Below are positions 16,965-26,691 of a stretch of 64,000 nt of DNA, piece after piece. The translations under genes were made by a program, and so were the position numbers. The notes below the pieces were generated by a model that saw only the letters and a program-made list of their open reading frames with translations, was not told the DNA's origin and did not search any database. The DNA comes from an uncultured Alphaproteobacteria bacterium. Its GTDB lineage: Bacteria; Pseudomonadota; Alphaproteobacteria; UBA6615. The stretch is from contig CALSNJ010000002.1 in the NCBI GenBank assembly GCA_943787745.1, forward strand, positions 518,904 through 582,903, read 5' to 3'. The first letter of the stretch is position 1, and the number at the start of each line of letters is the position of its first letter.

Positions 16965-17978
16965 ATGAGTCCAAACCTGACAAACCGCCGCGTCATTTTG
17001 TCGAGCCGACCCAAGGGTGTTCCCACGGCAGAGCATTTCACGGTCGATGAATGCGCCGTGCCGGAACTCAATGACGGCGAAATCCTGATCAAGACTGAGT
17101 ACTGGTCAATTGATCCTGCGATGCGCGGTTGGACGAATGATGCACCGAATTACATGCCTCCCGTTGAACTGGGCACAGCCATGCGGTCATTTGCGGTCGG
17201 AGAGGTGGTGGCGAGCCGTAATCCGGAATTTTCCGAAGGGGAAATCGTGTCCGGCTTGCTGGGCTGGCAACGCTTTGCCGTGAGCGACGGCAGCAATGTG
17301 CAAGGCAGGTTCACCAACACCGATCTGCCGTCTTCGCTGGCGCTGGGCATTCTGGGGCTGAACGGCGTGACCGCCTATTTCGGCTTACTCGACATTTGCG
17401 AACCCAAAGAAGGGGACACGGTTGTTGTCTCCACAGCAGCGGGTGCTGTTGGGTCCGCTGTGGGCCAGATTGCCAAGCTCAAGGGGTGCCGGACCGTCGG
17501 CATCACGGGCAGCGACGAGAAGGTCGATCTTTGCAAAGAGAGCTTTGGCTACGATGCGGCGATCAACTACCGCACGGGGGATTTGGGCGCGGCGCTCAAG
17601 CAGGCCTGCCCGGACGGTGTCGATTGCTACTTTGACAACACCTGCGGTCCGATCAGCGACACCGTTATGACTCAGTTGGCGCACGGCGCACGTATCACGG
17701 TTTGCGGCACTGTCTCCCTGACCGATTGGGACCCAATTCCCGTCGGCCCCCGGGTCCACCGTCAGTTGATGGTGGCGCGGGCGCGCATGCAGGGCCTTTT
17801 GGTTTTCGATTTCAAAGAACGTTTCCCCGAAGCCATCGACCAACTCGCGACTTGGGTGCGTGACGGCAAAGTGGCGCAGAATGAGCACATTCTCGAAGGT
17901 GCGGAAGCTGCACGCGGCGGGATTGAAATGCTCTATGAGGGGAAAAACACCGGCAAGTTGCTGGTCCGCGTTGACTAG
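16965..17978 (+). CDS. NADP-dependent MDR oxidoreductase (CurA/PTGR-like)
   Basis: The 337-residue product matches the leukotriene B4 dehydrogenase/prostaglandin reductase/CurA branch of MDR enzymes. Landmarks are EYWSIDPAMRGW near the N-terminus, ILGLNGVTAYFGLLDI, then VVSTAAGAVGSAVGQIAKLKG for NADPH and YFDNTCGPISDTVM. These enzymes reduce alkenals, enones or curcumin double bonds. It follows the quinone-reductase-like gene on the same strand, so both may belong to one LysR-controlled detoxification unit. Confidence 0.9.
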   Translation: MSPNLTNRRVILSSRPKGVPTAEHFTVDECAVPELNDGEILIKTEYWSIDPAMRGWTNDAPNYMPPVELGTAMRSFAVGEVVASRNPEFSEGEIVSGLLGWQRFAVSDGSNVQGRFTNTDLPSSLALGILGLNGVTAYFGLLDICEPKEGDTVVVSTAAGAVGSAVGQIAKLKGCRTVGITGSDEKVDLCKESFGYDAAINYRTGDLGAALKQACPDGVDCYFDNTCGPISDTVMTQLAHGARITVCGTVSLTDWDPIPVGPRVHRQLMVARARMQGLLVFDFKERFPEAIDQLATWVRDGKVAQNEHILEGAEAARGGIEMLYEGKNTGKLLVRVD

Positions 17979-18049
17979 CGGTTTCCACTATCGATCGCTG
18001 GGTTGTCGCTGAAACGCCTTGGTTTGACCTGCGCTGATAGCGCCGGCAT

Positions 18050-18123
18050 TGGAGGCCCGGGCCGGAATCGAACCGGCATACAAGGATTTGCAGTCCTCTG
18101 CATCACCACTCTGCCACCGGGCC
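18050..18123 (-). tRNA. tRNA-Cys (anticodon GCA)
   Basis: The 74-nt minus-strand sequence forms a cloverleaf. Acceptor GGCCCGG pairs with CCGGGCC, the anticodon stem AGGA/TCCT encloses CTGCAAA giving GCA for Cys, and the T-arm is CCGGTTCGATTCCGG. The discriminator is T and CCA is encoded, as expected for tRNA-Cys. Confidence 0.97.
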
Positions 18124-18276
18124 ATCCGGATGCGGGTCGATGCGACGGCGCTTCATATCCCAGATAATCGAACGGATTGAAACCCCCTGGAAAGGTTTCT
18201 GATGTGATTGTCTTTGTTATGGGCGCTGGCCTATAAGTCAGACATTGATTCCGCAAACCCGCAGGACGGTTGATCG

Positions 18277-18939
18277 ATGAGCGAATTCGATACGGCACGC
18301 CAAAATATGGTCGATGGGCAGTTGCGTCCCACCAAGGTCACAGATTCACGCCTTCTGGACGTGATGTCGACACTCCCCCGGGAGATGTTTGTCGACAAAT
18401 CACGTCAGGGGATTGCCTACATTGATGAAGATATCGAGGTGTCCGAGGGGCGTCACCTCATGGAGCCCGTGGTTCTTGCCCGATTGGTTCAGTCACTTGA
18501 GTTGACGGAAGCAGATTCTGTTCTCGTGATTGGCTCTGCGACGGGTTACGACGCGGCCTTGATCGGGCGGCTGGCTGGTCCTGTGGTGGCCGTGGAGAGT
18601 TCCTCGGCGCTTGCGGAGCAATCCTCAATGGTGATCAACCATCTGGGGATCGACAATGTGGCTGTGGTCGAAGGCCCTCTGGCGCGCGGTTTTGCGGAAC
18701 AGGCGCCCTATGACGTGATTTTTATTTGTGGCGCGATTGACGAGGTGCCCGACGATATTGTTCGCCAGCTGGCGCCGAATGGTCGGATGGTGGCGGTCAT
18801 CGGGGGGCAGGAAGACGGAATTCTCGGCCGCGCCAATCTGATGACACGAAGCGGTGATGGCCTGTCGCTGCGGCCATTATTTGATGCCGGTACGCCTGCG
18901 TTGCCGGGGTTTGCGAAGGAAGCCGCTTTCGTATTCTGA
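18277..18939 (+). CDS. Protein-L-isoaspartate O-methyltransferase-like protein
   Basis: The 220-residue product is a PCMT-family class I methyltransferase: ARQNMVDGQLRPTKVTDSRL, then VLVIGSATGYDAALIGRLAG (SAM-binding motif I, ~86-105) and VAVESSSALAEQ. Here motif I reads GSATGYD in place of the typical GTGSGY, and this alphaproteobacterial group just upstream of tolC differs from true Pcm (also present at 51108). Its true substrate is unclear. The tolC start is about 60 nt downstream; the pair is often found together in alphaproteobacteria. Confidence 0.88.
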   Translation: MSEFDTARQNMVDGQLRPTKVTDSRLLDVMSTLPREMFVDKSRQGIAYIDEDIEVSEGRHLMEPVVLARLVQSLELTEADSVLVIGSATGYDAALIGRLAGPVVAVESSSALAEQSSMVINHLGIDNVAVVEGPLARGFAEQAPYDVIFICGAIDEVPDDIVRQLAPNGRMVAVIGGQEDGILGRANLMTRSGDGLSLRPLFDAGTPALPGFAKEAAFVF

Positions 18940-19000
18940 GTTTGCATTTGGCCGAGCACTCGGGCAGGTTTGCCCGGTGAGCACCAAGCGGAGAAATCCT

Positions 19001-20422
19001 ATGGGACTCAATGTCTTAAATGTTTGTGAGAGATCAATTCCTATGACTTTCAAATATGGCGCCAGCGCCATTGCTCTGATGGCTGTTTTCGGATTCTCTG
19101 CGGTCGAAGTCCACGCAGAAAGTCTTCAGGAAGCACTTTCGCTGACATACGACACAAACCCGGAGCTGGCGGCTTCGCGCGCCGGGTTGCGCGGCACGGA
19201 TGAGTCAGTTCCGCAGGCATTGGCAAACTGGCGTCCGAATGTGCAAGTGGACGGCTCTTATGGATTTCGGAAACGGGAGCGTGAATTTTCGACCGGTGTA
19301 ACTCTGGACAATACAGATCAGCCGCAGACGATAGGGCTGTCGGTTTCTCAGAATCTGTTCCGCGGTCTCCGGACGATTGCCCAGACCGATCAGTCACGCA
19401 ATCAGGTCGCCGCTGGTCGAGCAAATCTGATTACGAGCGAGCAGTCTGTTCTGCTTGAGGCAGTTACAGCCTTCATGAACGTCAAGCGTGACCGCGCTAT
19501 TCTTGACTTGCGCCAAAACAATGTTCGGGTTCTGACCCAACAGCAGAGTGCAACGCGTGATCGTTTTGAAGTTGGCGAGTTGACGCGTACCGACACCGCG
19601 CAGGCCGACAGCCGTCTCGCGACGGCGGTGGCCGATGAAACCGCTGCAAAGGGAACGCTCGACACGTCGATTGCCAGTTATGTTGGGGTTGTCGGGCGTG
19701 CACCGGGGGCTCTGGATGCGCCTGAGTTGCCGCCGGGACTGCCGGCCAACGAAGAGGAGGCGGTCGAACTGGCGCGCACCAACAATCCTAGTGTTGTCGC
19801 GGCCGATTTCACAGAACGTGCCGCGCGGGATGCAATAGATCTTACGTCTGGTGAGCTTCTGCCAACTCTGACACTGGATGGTGAGGTTCAGAGGAGTAAG
19901 GACGTCCTGGGTTCCGATGTGGTGGCTGATGAAAAATCGGTAACGCTGAATCTGACGGTGCCGCTCTATCAGTCCGGGGAGGTTTATTCCCGTATCCGTG
20001 AAGCCAAGCACAATGCCAATCAACAAATGCTGGATTTCTCGGAGCAAATTCGTGAGGCACAGGAACAGGCGCGCTCGAGTTGGGCGGACTTGGTTTCAGC
20101 ACGTGCTCGAATTACCTCGCTGCAGGCCAGCGTGGACGCACAGCAGATTGCCTTCGACGGTGTTCAGCAGGAAGCTCAGGTCGGTTCCCGCACCGTTCTT
20201 GATGTTCTTGATGCGGAGCAGGAATTGCTCGATGCGAGGGTAAGCCTGGTGCGTGCCCAGCGCGACCTCATTGTGGCCGGGTATCAGGTGCTTTCATCAA
20301 CAGGTCGCCTGACGGCTGTTGATCTTGGGTTGTCGGTTGATCTGTATGATCCGACGCGCAACTTCGACGAAGTTGAAGATCAACTTTTCGGTGGAGACAT
20401 CCTTTACGACCGGAACCAATAA
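19001..20422 (+). CDS. tolC: TolC-family outer-membrane efflux/type I secretion protein
   Basis: This is an outer-membrane factor of about 473 residues. A signal peptide ends near VEVHA and is followed by ESLQEALSLTYDTNPELAASRAGLR. Two OEP repeats follow, with the typical GLSVSQNLFRGL and LNLTVPLYQSG strands and long helices (QEQARSSWADLVSARARI; GSRTVLDVLDAEQELLDARV). It forms the trimeric outer-membrane channel for type I secretion or RND pumps. ATG 19001 has GCGGAGAAA upstream; ATG 19043 is an alternative giving a shorter signal peptide. No inner-membrane partner genes lie beside it. Confidence 0.93.
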   Translation: MGLNVLNVCERSIPMTFKYGASAIALMAVFGFSAVEVHAESLQEALSLTYDTNPELAASRAGLRGTDESVPQALANWRPNVQVDGSYGFRKREREFSTGVTLDNTDQPQTIGLSVSQNLFRGLRTIAQTDQSRNQVAAGRANLITSEQSVLLEAVTAFMNVKRDRAILDLRQNNVRVLTQQQSATRDRFEVGELTRTDTAQADSRLATAVADETAAKGTLDTSIASYVGVVGRAPGALDAPELPPGLPANEEEAVELARTNNPSVVAADFTERAARDAIDLTSGELLPTLTLDGEVQRSKDVLGSDVVADEKSVTLNLTVPLYQSGEVYSRIREAKHNANQQMLDFSEQIREAQEQARSSWADLVSARARITSLQASVDAQQIAFDGVQQEAQVGSRTVLDVLDAEQELLDARVSLVRAQRDLIVAGYQVLSSTGRLTAVDLGLSVDLYDPTRNFDEVEDQLFGGDILYDRNQ

Positions 20423-20510
20423 AAGTCGCTAAGGTCTTGCAATAGTACCGTTTCGCCAATTTTCCCCTCGCATTGACTCGATCCGTTTTCTACGGTCGGT
20501 TTAGTTAACA

Positions 20511-20518
20511 TTAACCAT
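20511..20518 (+). promoter_or_regulatory. Possible CtrA-type half-site upstream of popZ
   Basis: TTAACCAT lies 21 nt before the popZ start, within GTTAACATTAACCATT. It resembles the alphaproteobacterial CtrA recognition sequence (full site TTAA-N7-TTAA; TTAACCAT half-sites are also described). The spacing to the neighbouring TTAA is only two bases, so this is not a full canonical site. Suggestive only. Confidence 0.3.
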
Positions 20519-20538
20519 TTTCTGCGGTCATAGGCGCC

Positions 20539-21152
20539 ATGAGCGATTCTAACACCGATCAACAAGAACCCTCGATGGAAGAGATACTCGCGTCCATCCG
20601 CCGAATCATTTCGGAAGATGGCGAAGAGATCGCTTATGGTGAGGATGCACCGGAACCTGTTGAGGCTGACGCAGATAACGTCGAGACCGAACCGGAAGCC
20701 GTCTCCGAGCCCCTCATGGACGATGGTGATGACGACATTCTTGAGCTGACAGATGCACTCGATGACGAGATCGAGGAAGTATCTGAGCCGGAACCCGAGC
20801 CCGAGCCGAACCAGAACCCGAGCCAGAACCCGAGCCGGAACCTGAGCCCGATCCGGAACCCGAGCCAGTTGCCGAAGAAGAGCCGGAAATCGAAGTCATT
20901 GATGACGATGTCGACGATGACAAATTGGTGTCCGATGAGGTCGAGGAAGTCAGCGTTGCCACGATGTCAGGATTGACGGCGGCTCTCGCTGCAACGGCGC
21001 TCGTGGGGAATGGTGAAAAGACTCTTGAAGAACTGACGAAGGAATTACTTCGCCCCATTCTCAAGGAATGGCTCGACACGAATTTGCCTGACATGGTTGA
21101 GCGCATCGTGCGCGAAGAAGTCGAACGGATCGCTGATCGCGCAAAAAAATAG
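20539..21152 (+). pseudogene. popZ: PopZ/DUF2497 polar organising protein, frameshifted in the Glu-Pro repeat
   Basis: The N-terminal helix QEPSMEEILASIRRIISED is the PopZ client-binding signature. The C-terminal module (LTKELLRPILKEWLDTNL... VERIVREEVERIADRAKK) is the oligomerisation region. They lie in different frames (20539 frame and 20808 frame). In the acidic Pro linker, GAG CCG AAC should read GAG CCG GAA, so one G is missing after 20808. The continuing frame then reads PEPEPEPEP...VAEEEPEIEVIDDDVDDD into the C-terminal module, a 204-residue protein if joined. As written, translation stops at 20976 with loss of the C-terminus. Either a real mutation in a repeat tract or an assembly error. 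The neighbours tolC and valS are the usual ones for this gene. Confidence 0.85.
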
Positions 21153-21278
21153 GGCGACGGATCTCAGGTTTTCCTGATTGCAAAGCGGTAAAGGTCTAGC
21201 CGCCGGGCGTGCGCTTCGCTAAACCGTGCGGCGGCGCAGTCAATTGTGTCTGCACAACGCGAATCTCGGTTCAAAGTG

Positions 21279-24032
21279 ATGACGACACTCGAAAAAACAT
21301 ACGCTCCGGCAGATATCGAAGGGCGGCTTTACGAGCACTGGGAAGAGACCGGTGCATTCGCATGTGGCCGCACCGAAAACGCGACCTACACGATCGTCAT
21401 TCCGCCGCCGAACGTGACCGGCAGCCTGCATATGGGGCACGCCCTCAACAACACATTGCAGGACCTGCTGATCCGCTGGCGCCGCATGCAGGGATATGAC
21501 GTCCTCTGGCAGCCGGGCCTCGACCATGCCGGCATCGCCACCCAGATGGTGGTCGAGCGCCAGTTGGGTGAACAGGGCATCAAGTTGGACCGCGGACGTC
21601 GTCTCGAAGATCGCGACGAGAACCTGATTGGCCGTGAAGATTTTCTGGAGAAAGTCTGGGAGTGGAAAGGAGAATCCGGTGGGACGATCCTGAACCAGCT
21701 CAAACGTCTGGGTGCGTCCTGTGACTGGTCGCGCGAACGTTTCACCATGGATGAAGGCCTGTCCAAGGCCGTGCTGAAAGTGTTCGTGGCGCTCCACAAG
21801 CAGGGGCTGATCTACAAGGACAAGCGTCTGGTCAACTGGGACCCGAAGCTGCACACCGCAATTTCCGATCTCGAAGTGGTGCAGAAAGAGACCGACGGAA
21901 ACCTCTGGTATTTCCGCTATCCCATCGAAGGCGAAGAAGACCGTTTCATCACGGTCGCGACCACACGTCCGGAAACCATGCTGGGGGATACCGGCGTGGC
22001 CGTGCATCCCGAAGACGAGCGCTATACGGATATCATTGGCAAATACGCGATCCTGCCGATTGCCGGTAGACGTCTGAAAATCGTCGCGGATGACTACGCC
22101 GACCCCGAGCAGGGATCCGGTGCGGTGAAGATCACGCCAGCCCATGACTTCAATGATTTTGAAGTTGGTAAACGCGGCGACCTGGGCATGATCAATGTAC
22201 TCGATGCGTCAGCCAATGTGGTGATCGACACAGATGAGTTTCGTGCAGACACCAGCGCCAGCAAATGGGCCGATCCTGATGCCGCGATTGCCAAGTACAA
22301 CGGGCTCGATCGCTTTGAGGCACGCAAGGCCATTGTTGCCGATATGGAAGCACGTGGTTTGCTTGCCGAGATCGAGCCCCACAAACATATGATTCCGTTC
22401 GGGGATCGCTCCGACGTGGTGATCGAGCCATGGCTGACGGATCAGTGGTATGTCGATGCCGAGACCCTTGCGCAGCCCGCGATCAAGGCGGTCGAAAGCG
22501 GCGAAACCCGTTTCGTGCCCGAGAACTGGTCGAAAACCTATTTCGAATGGCTGCGCAACATTCAGCCCTGGTGCATTTCACGGCAGCTCTGGTGGGGACA
22601 TCAGATCCCCGCCTGGTACGGACCCGATGGCGAAGTCTTCGTGGCCGAAAGCGAGGAAGAAGCCGCTGTGGCCGCGCATGCCCATTACGGCAAGGACGAA
22701 GTGCTGAACCGGGACCCCGATGTGCTCGACACATGGTTTTCGTCAGCGCTTTGGCCGTTCTCCACCCTTGGCTGGCCCGACGAAGCGCCCGAAGTCGATC
22801 GCTACTACCCGACTAGCGTTCTCGTGACCGGTTTTGACATCATCTTCTTCTGGGTCGCCCGGATGATGATGATGGGCCTGCATTTCATGGAAGACGAGGA
22901 CGGCAAGCCACAGGTGCCGTTTGCCGATGTCTATATCCACGCGCTCGTCCGGGACGAGAAAGGCGCCAAGATGTCCAAGTCCAAGGGCAACGTTATGGAC
23001 CCGCTCGAGATCGTCGACGAGTACGGGGCCGATGCGCTGCGTTTCACCCTGACGGCCATGGCCGCCATGGGCCGGGACATCAAGCTGGCGACATCACGCG
23101 TGCAGGGCTATCGGAACTTCGGGACCAAGCTCTGGAATGTTGCGCGCTTCTGTCAGATCAACGAATGCAGCGCGCCGGCTGATTTTGATCCCGCGGGTGT
23201 CGAACTCACGCTGAACAAGTGGATTACCGGTGGTGTCGCTGAAGCGACCACAACCGTGAACAAGGCGCTCGAAGAATATCGTTTCGATCAGGCTGCTGCG
23301 GGCATCTACCAGTTCACCTGGCATACCTTCTGTGACTGGTATGTCGAATTCGCCAAACCGATCCTGCAAGGCGACGACGAAGCCGCGAAGGCTGAAACCC
23401 GCGCCACGGCAGGCTGGGTGCTGCAGCAGATCCTAAAAATCTTGCATCCGATCATGCCTTTCATCACCGAAGAGCTCTGGAGTTCCTTTGGTGACGGCAA
23501 GAGCATGCTGATCCACGCCGAATGGCCAGCCGATGATATTGCCCCGATCAATGAGGACGCCAAGGCCGAGCTCGACTGGGCGGTGCGTTTCATTTCGGAA
23601 GTCCGCACGGTGCGCAGTGAACTGAACGTGCCCGCCGGTGCACGCATTCCCGCGATCCTGCGCGGCGCATCCGATCAGACAAAGGCACGTCTTACGGCCA
23701 ATGAAGGTCAGATCAAAAGCATGGCGCGTATCGAAGAAATTCTCATTGATGCCGAGCTTCCCGCCGGCGCGGTGCAGACCGTGTTGGGCGAAGCCACTCT
23801 CGCCCTACCGCTTGCCGATATCATCGATCTGGATGCCGAACGCGCGCGCCTGTCGAAAGAGATCGACAAGCTGGCCAAGGAAATCACCGGTTACGATAAA
23901 AAGCTGGCAAACGAGGCTTTCCTCGCCAAGGCGCCCGATGCAGTGGTTGAGGAGCAGCACGAGCGTCGCAGGGATGCACATGCTGCAAAGAAGAAGCTCC
24001 AAAGTGCGTTGGAGCGCTTGAGCGCAGCCTGA
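21279..24032 (+). CDS. valS: Valyl-tRNA synthetase
   Basis: The class I synthetase is 917 residues from ATG 21279 (MTTLEKTYAPADIEGRLYEHW, the usual ValS start). The HIGH-type motif is PPPNVTGSLHMGHAL (~37-51) and the KMSKS loop is DEKGAKMSKSKGNVMDP. The editing domain (TTRPETMLGDTGVAVHP) and the C-terminal coiled coil (LDAERARLSKEIDKLAKEI) are present. It charges tRNA-Val and edits threonine. A GTG at 21246 would add 11 unlikely residues. Follows popZ, with 126 nt between. Confidence 0.97.
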   Translation: MTTLEKTYAPADIEGRLYEHWEETGAFACGRTENATYTIVIPPPNVTGSLHMGHALNNTLQDLLIRWRRMQGYDVLWQPGLDHAGIATQMVVERQLGEQGIKLDRGRRLEDRDENLIGREDFLEKVWEWKGESGGTILNQLKRLGASCDWSRERFTMDEGLSKAVLKVFVALHKQGLIYKDKRLVNWDPKLHTAISDLEVVQKETDGNLWYFRYPIEGEEDRFITVATTRPETMLGDTGVAVHPEDERYTDIIGKYAILPIAGRRLKIVADDYADPEQGSGAVKITPAHDFNDFEVGKRGDLGMINVLDASANVVIDTDEFRADTSASKWADPDAAIAKYNGLDRFEARKAIVADMEARGLLAEIEPHKHMIPFGDRSDVVIEPWLTDQWYVDAETLAQPAIKAVESGETRFVPENWSKTYFEWLRNIQPWCISRQLWWGHQIPAWYGPDGEVFVAESEEEAAVAAHAHYGKDEVLNRDPDVLDTWFSSALWPFSTLGWPDEAPEVDRYYPTSVLVTGFDIIFFWVARMMMMGLHFMEDEDGKPQVPFADVYIHALVRDEKGAKMSKSKGNVMDPLEIVDEYGADALRFTLTAMAAMGRDIKLATSRVQGYRNFGTKLWNVARFCQINECSAPADFDPAGVELTLNKWITGGVAEATTTVNKALEEYRFDQAAAGIYQFTWHTFCDWYVEFAKPILQGDDEAAKAETRATAGWVLQQILKILHPIMPFITEELWSSFGDGKSMLIHAEWPADDIAPINEDAKAELDWAVRFISEVRTVRSELNVPAGARIPAILRGASDQTKARLTANEGQIKSMARIEEILIDAELPAGAVQTVLGEATLALPLADIIDLDAERARLSKEIDKLAKEITGYDKKLANEAFLAKAPDAVVEEQHERRRDAHAAKKKLQSALERLSAA

Positions 24033-24069
24033 TAGGCTTTGGTCTTCCAATTTAACCGGAGACCGGACC

Positions 24070-24672
24070 ATGCCCCATATCCCCGCTCTCAAACGCGAAG
24101 ACCTGCCGGAGCTCGAGGACTACTTCGAGCGCTCTGATGACCGGATGGGGTTTGTGACCAATGCGCAGCTGACGATGGCGCACCGTCCGCCGATCTTCAA
24201 AGCCTTCGTCGAACTGGCTGCGGCCACATTTCAGGAATACGGCAATGTCAGTCTGGGGCTGAAAGCCCTGGTCGGGAATATCGCCAGTAAAACCGCCGGG
24301 TGTCAGTACTGCATGTCCCACACGGCCTCCAATGCCATGCGGCCGGGATACGACACCGATGAAGCCAAGGTGGCCGTGGTCTGGGAATACAAGACCAACC
24401 CGATATTCTCGGACGCCGAACGCGCGGCGCTGGAATTCGCCCAATGCGCGGCGTCCTTGCCAAATCTTGTCACCGAGGAGCACATCACCCGACTGCGCGA
24501 GCACTTCACCGATGCCGAGATCGTGGAAATCAATGCCGTCGTGGCGTTCTACGGGTTTCTGAACCGCTGGAACGACAGCATGGCGACCGAATTGGAAGAC
24601 GATATGCGGGAAATCGGTGAGCGGGTGCTTGGCGACAAGGGCTGGACCATCGGCAAGCACGCCGCAGAATAG
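24070..24672 (+). CDS. Carboxymuconolactone decarboxylase/peroxidase-related AhpD-like protein
   Basis: The 200-residue helical protein carries the AhpD-type site KTAGCQYCMSHTASNAM (Cys ~79 and ~82, His ~85) in its first half, followed by a second helical half (DAERAALEFAQCAAS; DAEIVEINAVVAFYGFLNRW). The C-terminal W/E-rich end matches the uncharacterised peroxidase-related family. A role in hydroperoxide removal is likely by family. It starts 37 nt after valS. Confidence 0.88.
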   Translation: MPHIPALKREDLPELEDYFERSDDRMGFVTNAQLTMAHRPPIFKAFVELAAATFQEYGNVSLGLKALVGNIASKTAGCQYCMSHTASNAMRPGYDTDEAKVAVVWEYKTNPIFSDAERAALEFAQCAASLPNLVTEEHITRLREHFTDAEIVEINAVVAFYGFLNRWNDSMATELEDDMREIGERVLGDKGWTIGKHAAE

Positions 24673-24691
24673 GTGTTCAGCCTGTCCCAGC

Positions 24692-24790
24692 ATCCTTCGA
24701 GATGCTCGCTTTGCTCGCTCCTCAGGATGAGGATTATGCAGTATTCACCGTCCTCATCCTGAGGAGGCGCAGAGCGCCGTCTCGAAGGAT
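24692..24790. repeat. REP-like imperfect inverted repeat
   Basis: Two arms of about 40 nt are inverted repeats of each other: ATCCTTCGAGA... CTCAGGATGAGGA (24692-24733) and its imperfect reverse complement (24751-24790), separated by 17 nt. The CTCAGGATGAGG core and CTTCGAGA ends are typical of dispersed palindromic elements found between genes of many alphaproteobacteria. I saw no second copy in the window. It fills the gap between the AhpD-like gene and ilvD and may also act as a transcriptional hairpin. Confidence 0.7.
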
Positions 24791-24916
24791 ACTGAGACGC
24801 GGACCTGTGCTGTAACATTTGCGTCTTCATCAATCTGGTCAGTGGTTTGTCGCAGGCGTATGCTCGACGGTAACAATCACGCATGCAGAAACCCGAAATC
24901 GGGGAAGGAAGACGAA

Positions 24917-26653
24917 ATGGACGGAAATACACCTGGCGGAGAATGGGACAAATCGAAACTGCCGAGCCGGCATGTTTCGATCGGCAATACGAGCGCACCT
25001 CATCGCGCGTTCTACTACGCCATGGGCATGACCGACGAAGAGATCAAACAGCCCTTCGTCGGCGTCGTTACAACCTGGAACGAGGCCGCGCCGTGCAATA
25101 TCGCGCTGTCACGTCAGGCACAGGCCGCCAAAGCGGGTGTGCGTGAAGCTGGCGGCACGCCGCGTGAGTTCACGACGATCACCGTGACCGACGGCATCGC
25201 CATGGGCCATGACGGCATGCGCTCTTCGCTGGTCAGCCGGGAAGTCATTGCAGATTCCACCGAGTTGACCGTCCGCGGCCATTCCTATGACGCGATTGTT
25301 GGTCTGGCTGGCTGTGACAAGTCTCTGCCGGGACTGATGATGGCGATGCTGCGCCTCAACGTGCCGTCTGTCTTCATGTATGGCGGCTCGATCCTGCCGG
25401 GTCACTTCAAGGGCAAAGACGTCACCATCATCGACGTGTTTGAGGCTGTCGGTGCGAACGCAGCCGGGACCATGTCGGACGAAGACCTGCTGGAACTCGA
25501 ATGTATTGCCTGCCCGTCCGCCGGTGCTTGTGGCGGTCAGTTCACGGCCAACACCATGGCTTGTGTGTCTGAGGCCATTGGTCTGGCGCTGCCGCATTCC
25601 GCTGGCGCGCCCGCCGTGTACGAGAACCGCGACGAATATGCCGTTGCCAGTGGCAAGGCGGTGATGGAGCTGGTGAAAACCCAGCTGCGCCCGCGCGATA
25701 TCGTGACCCGCAAATCCTTCGAGAACGCCGCCGCCATCGTGGCCGCGACCGGTGGCTCGACCAATGCCGGGCTGCATTTGCCTGCCATGGCGTCGGAAGC
25801 CGGAATCGAATTCGATCTCATGGATGTCTGCGAAATCTTTCGCAAGACGCCCTACATCGCCGATCTGAAGCCGGGCGGGCGTTATGTCGCCAAGGATATG
25901 TTCGAAGTTGGCGGTGTCGGGGTGGTCATCAAGGAATTGCTCAAGGGCGGTTACATGCACGGTGATTGCATGACCGTAACGGGCAAGACATTGGCCGAAA
26001 ATTATGCCGATGTGGAATTCCCGGAAGACCAGGACGTCATCCGTCCGATCACCAACCCGCTGTCGACCACAGGTGGCGTTGTCGGCCTGATGGGCAATCT
26101 GGCGCCGCAGGGCGCGATTGTGAAGATCGCCGGTCTTGAGAAAATCACGTTTACCGGTCCCGCGCTTGTGTTTGAGCGCGAGGAAGACTGCCTGCAGGCG
26201 GTTCTGGATCGCAAATACTCCGAAGGCGATGTGCTCGTCATCCGCAACGAAGGCCCCAAGGGCGGTCCGGGCATGCGGGAAATGCTGTCGACGACAGGCG
26301 CGCTTTATGGTCAGGGTATGGGCGACAAGGTCGCGCTCATCACCGACGGGCGTTTCTCGGGCGGTACGCGCGGGTTCTGTATCGGTCATGTCGGCCCGGA
26401 AGCTGCTGTTGGCGGCCCGATCGGTTTGCTCGAAAATGGCGATATGATCACCATTGATGGTGAGAAGGGGACGCTTGAGGTGGACTTGTCAGACGCCGAA
26501 CTCGAAGCCCGCCGCGCCAAATGGAAACCGCTTGAGACAAACTACCAGTCCGGAACCATCTGGAAATACACCCAGACGGTCGGTGATGCGCGCTATGGTG
26601 CGACGACCCATCCGGGTGCCAAGGCTGAAACCCACGTCTATGCGGACCTCTAG
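24917..26653 (+). CDS. ilvD: Dihydroxy-acid dehydratase
   Basis: The 578-residue product of the IlvD/Edd family catalyses the dehydration of 2,3-dihydroxy-isovalerate and -methylvalerate in valine and isoleucine synthesis. Iron-sulphur cluster Cys residues are visible in [13 protein letters not shown] and [16 protein letters not shown]. The conserved [17 protein letters not shown] and C-terminal [22 protein letters not shown] are present. ATG 24917 is preferred because GGAAGGAAG lies just upstream; the frame opens further upstream without support. Confidence 0.96.
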   Translation: MDGNTPGGEWDKSKLPSRHVSIGNTSAPHRAFYYAMGMTDEEIKQPFVGVVTTWNEAAPCNIALSRQAQAAKAGVREAGGTPREFTTITVTDGIAMGHDGMRSSLVSREVIADSTELTVRGHSYDAIVGLAGCDKSLPGLMMAMLRLNVPSVFMYGGSILPGHFKGKDVTIIDVFEAVGANAAGTMSDEDLLELECIACPSAGACGGQFTANTMACVSEAIGLALPHSAGAPAVYENRDEYAVASGKAVMELVKTQLRPRDIVTRKSFENAAAIVAATGGSTNAGLHLPAMASEAGIEFDLMDVCEIFRKTPYIADLKPGGRYVAKDMFEVGGVGVVIKELLKGGYMHGDCMTVTGKTLAENYADVEFPEDQDVIRPITNPLSTTGGVVGLMGNLAPQGAIVKIAGLEKITFTGPALVFEREEDCLQAVLDRKYSEGDVLVIRNEGPKGGPGMREMLSTTGALYGQGMGDKVALITDGRFSGGTRGFCIGHVGPEAAVGGPIGLLENGDMITIDGEKGTLEVDLSDAELEARRAKWKPLETNYQSGTIWKYTQTVGDARYGATTHPGAKAETHVYADL

Positions 26654-26691
26654 CCGCTAAGACCCATCAACGACAGGCAAGGGAGACCATC

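Noticed and set aside
20801-20815. Programmed -1 ribosomal frameshift in popZ
   Set aside because: The sequence at the frame change (GAG CCG AAC) has no slippery X-XXY-YYZ heptamer and I see no strong downstream stem, so a missing base is simpler.
20780-20880. GAACCCGAGCC tandem repeats as a DNA repeat element
   Set aside because: They are the codons of the Glu-Pro linker of PopZ, common in this family, and not a separate element.
21240-22145. Long minus-strand open frame opposite valS
   Set aside because: It has no recognisable motif and overlaps the certain valS coding region.
25109-26389. Long minus-strand open frame opposite ilvD
   Set aside because: It is His/Arg-rich with no domain pattern and lies wholly opposite a well-matched ilvD. 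It is a shadow of high-GC codon use.
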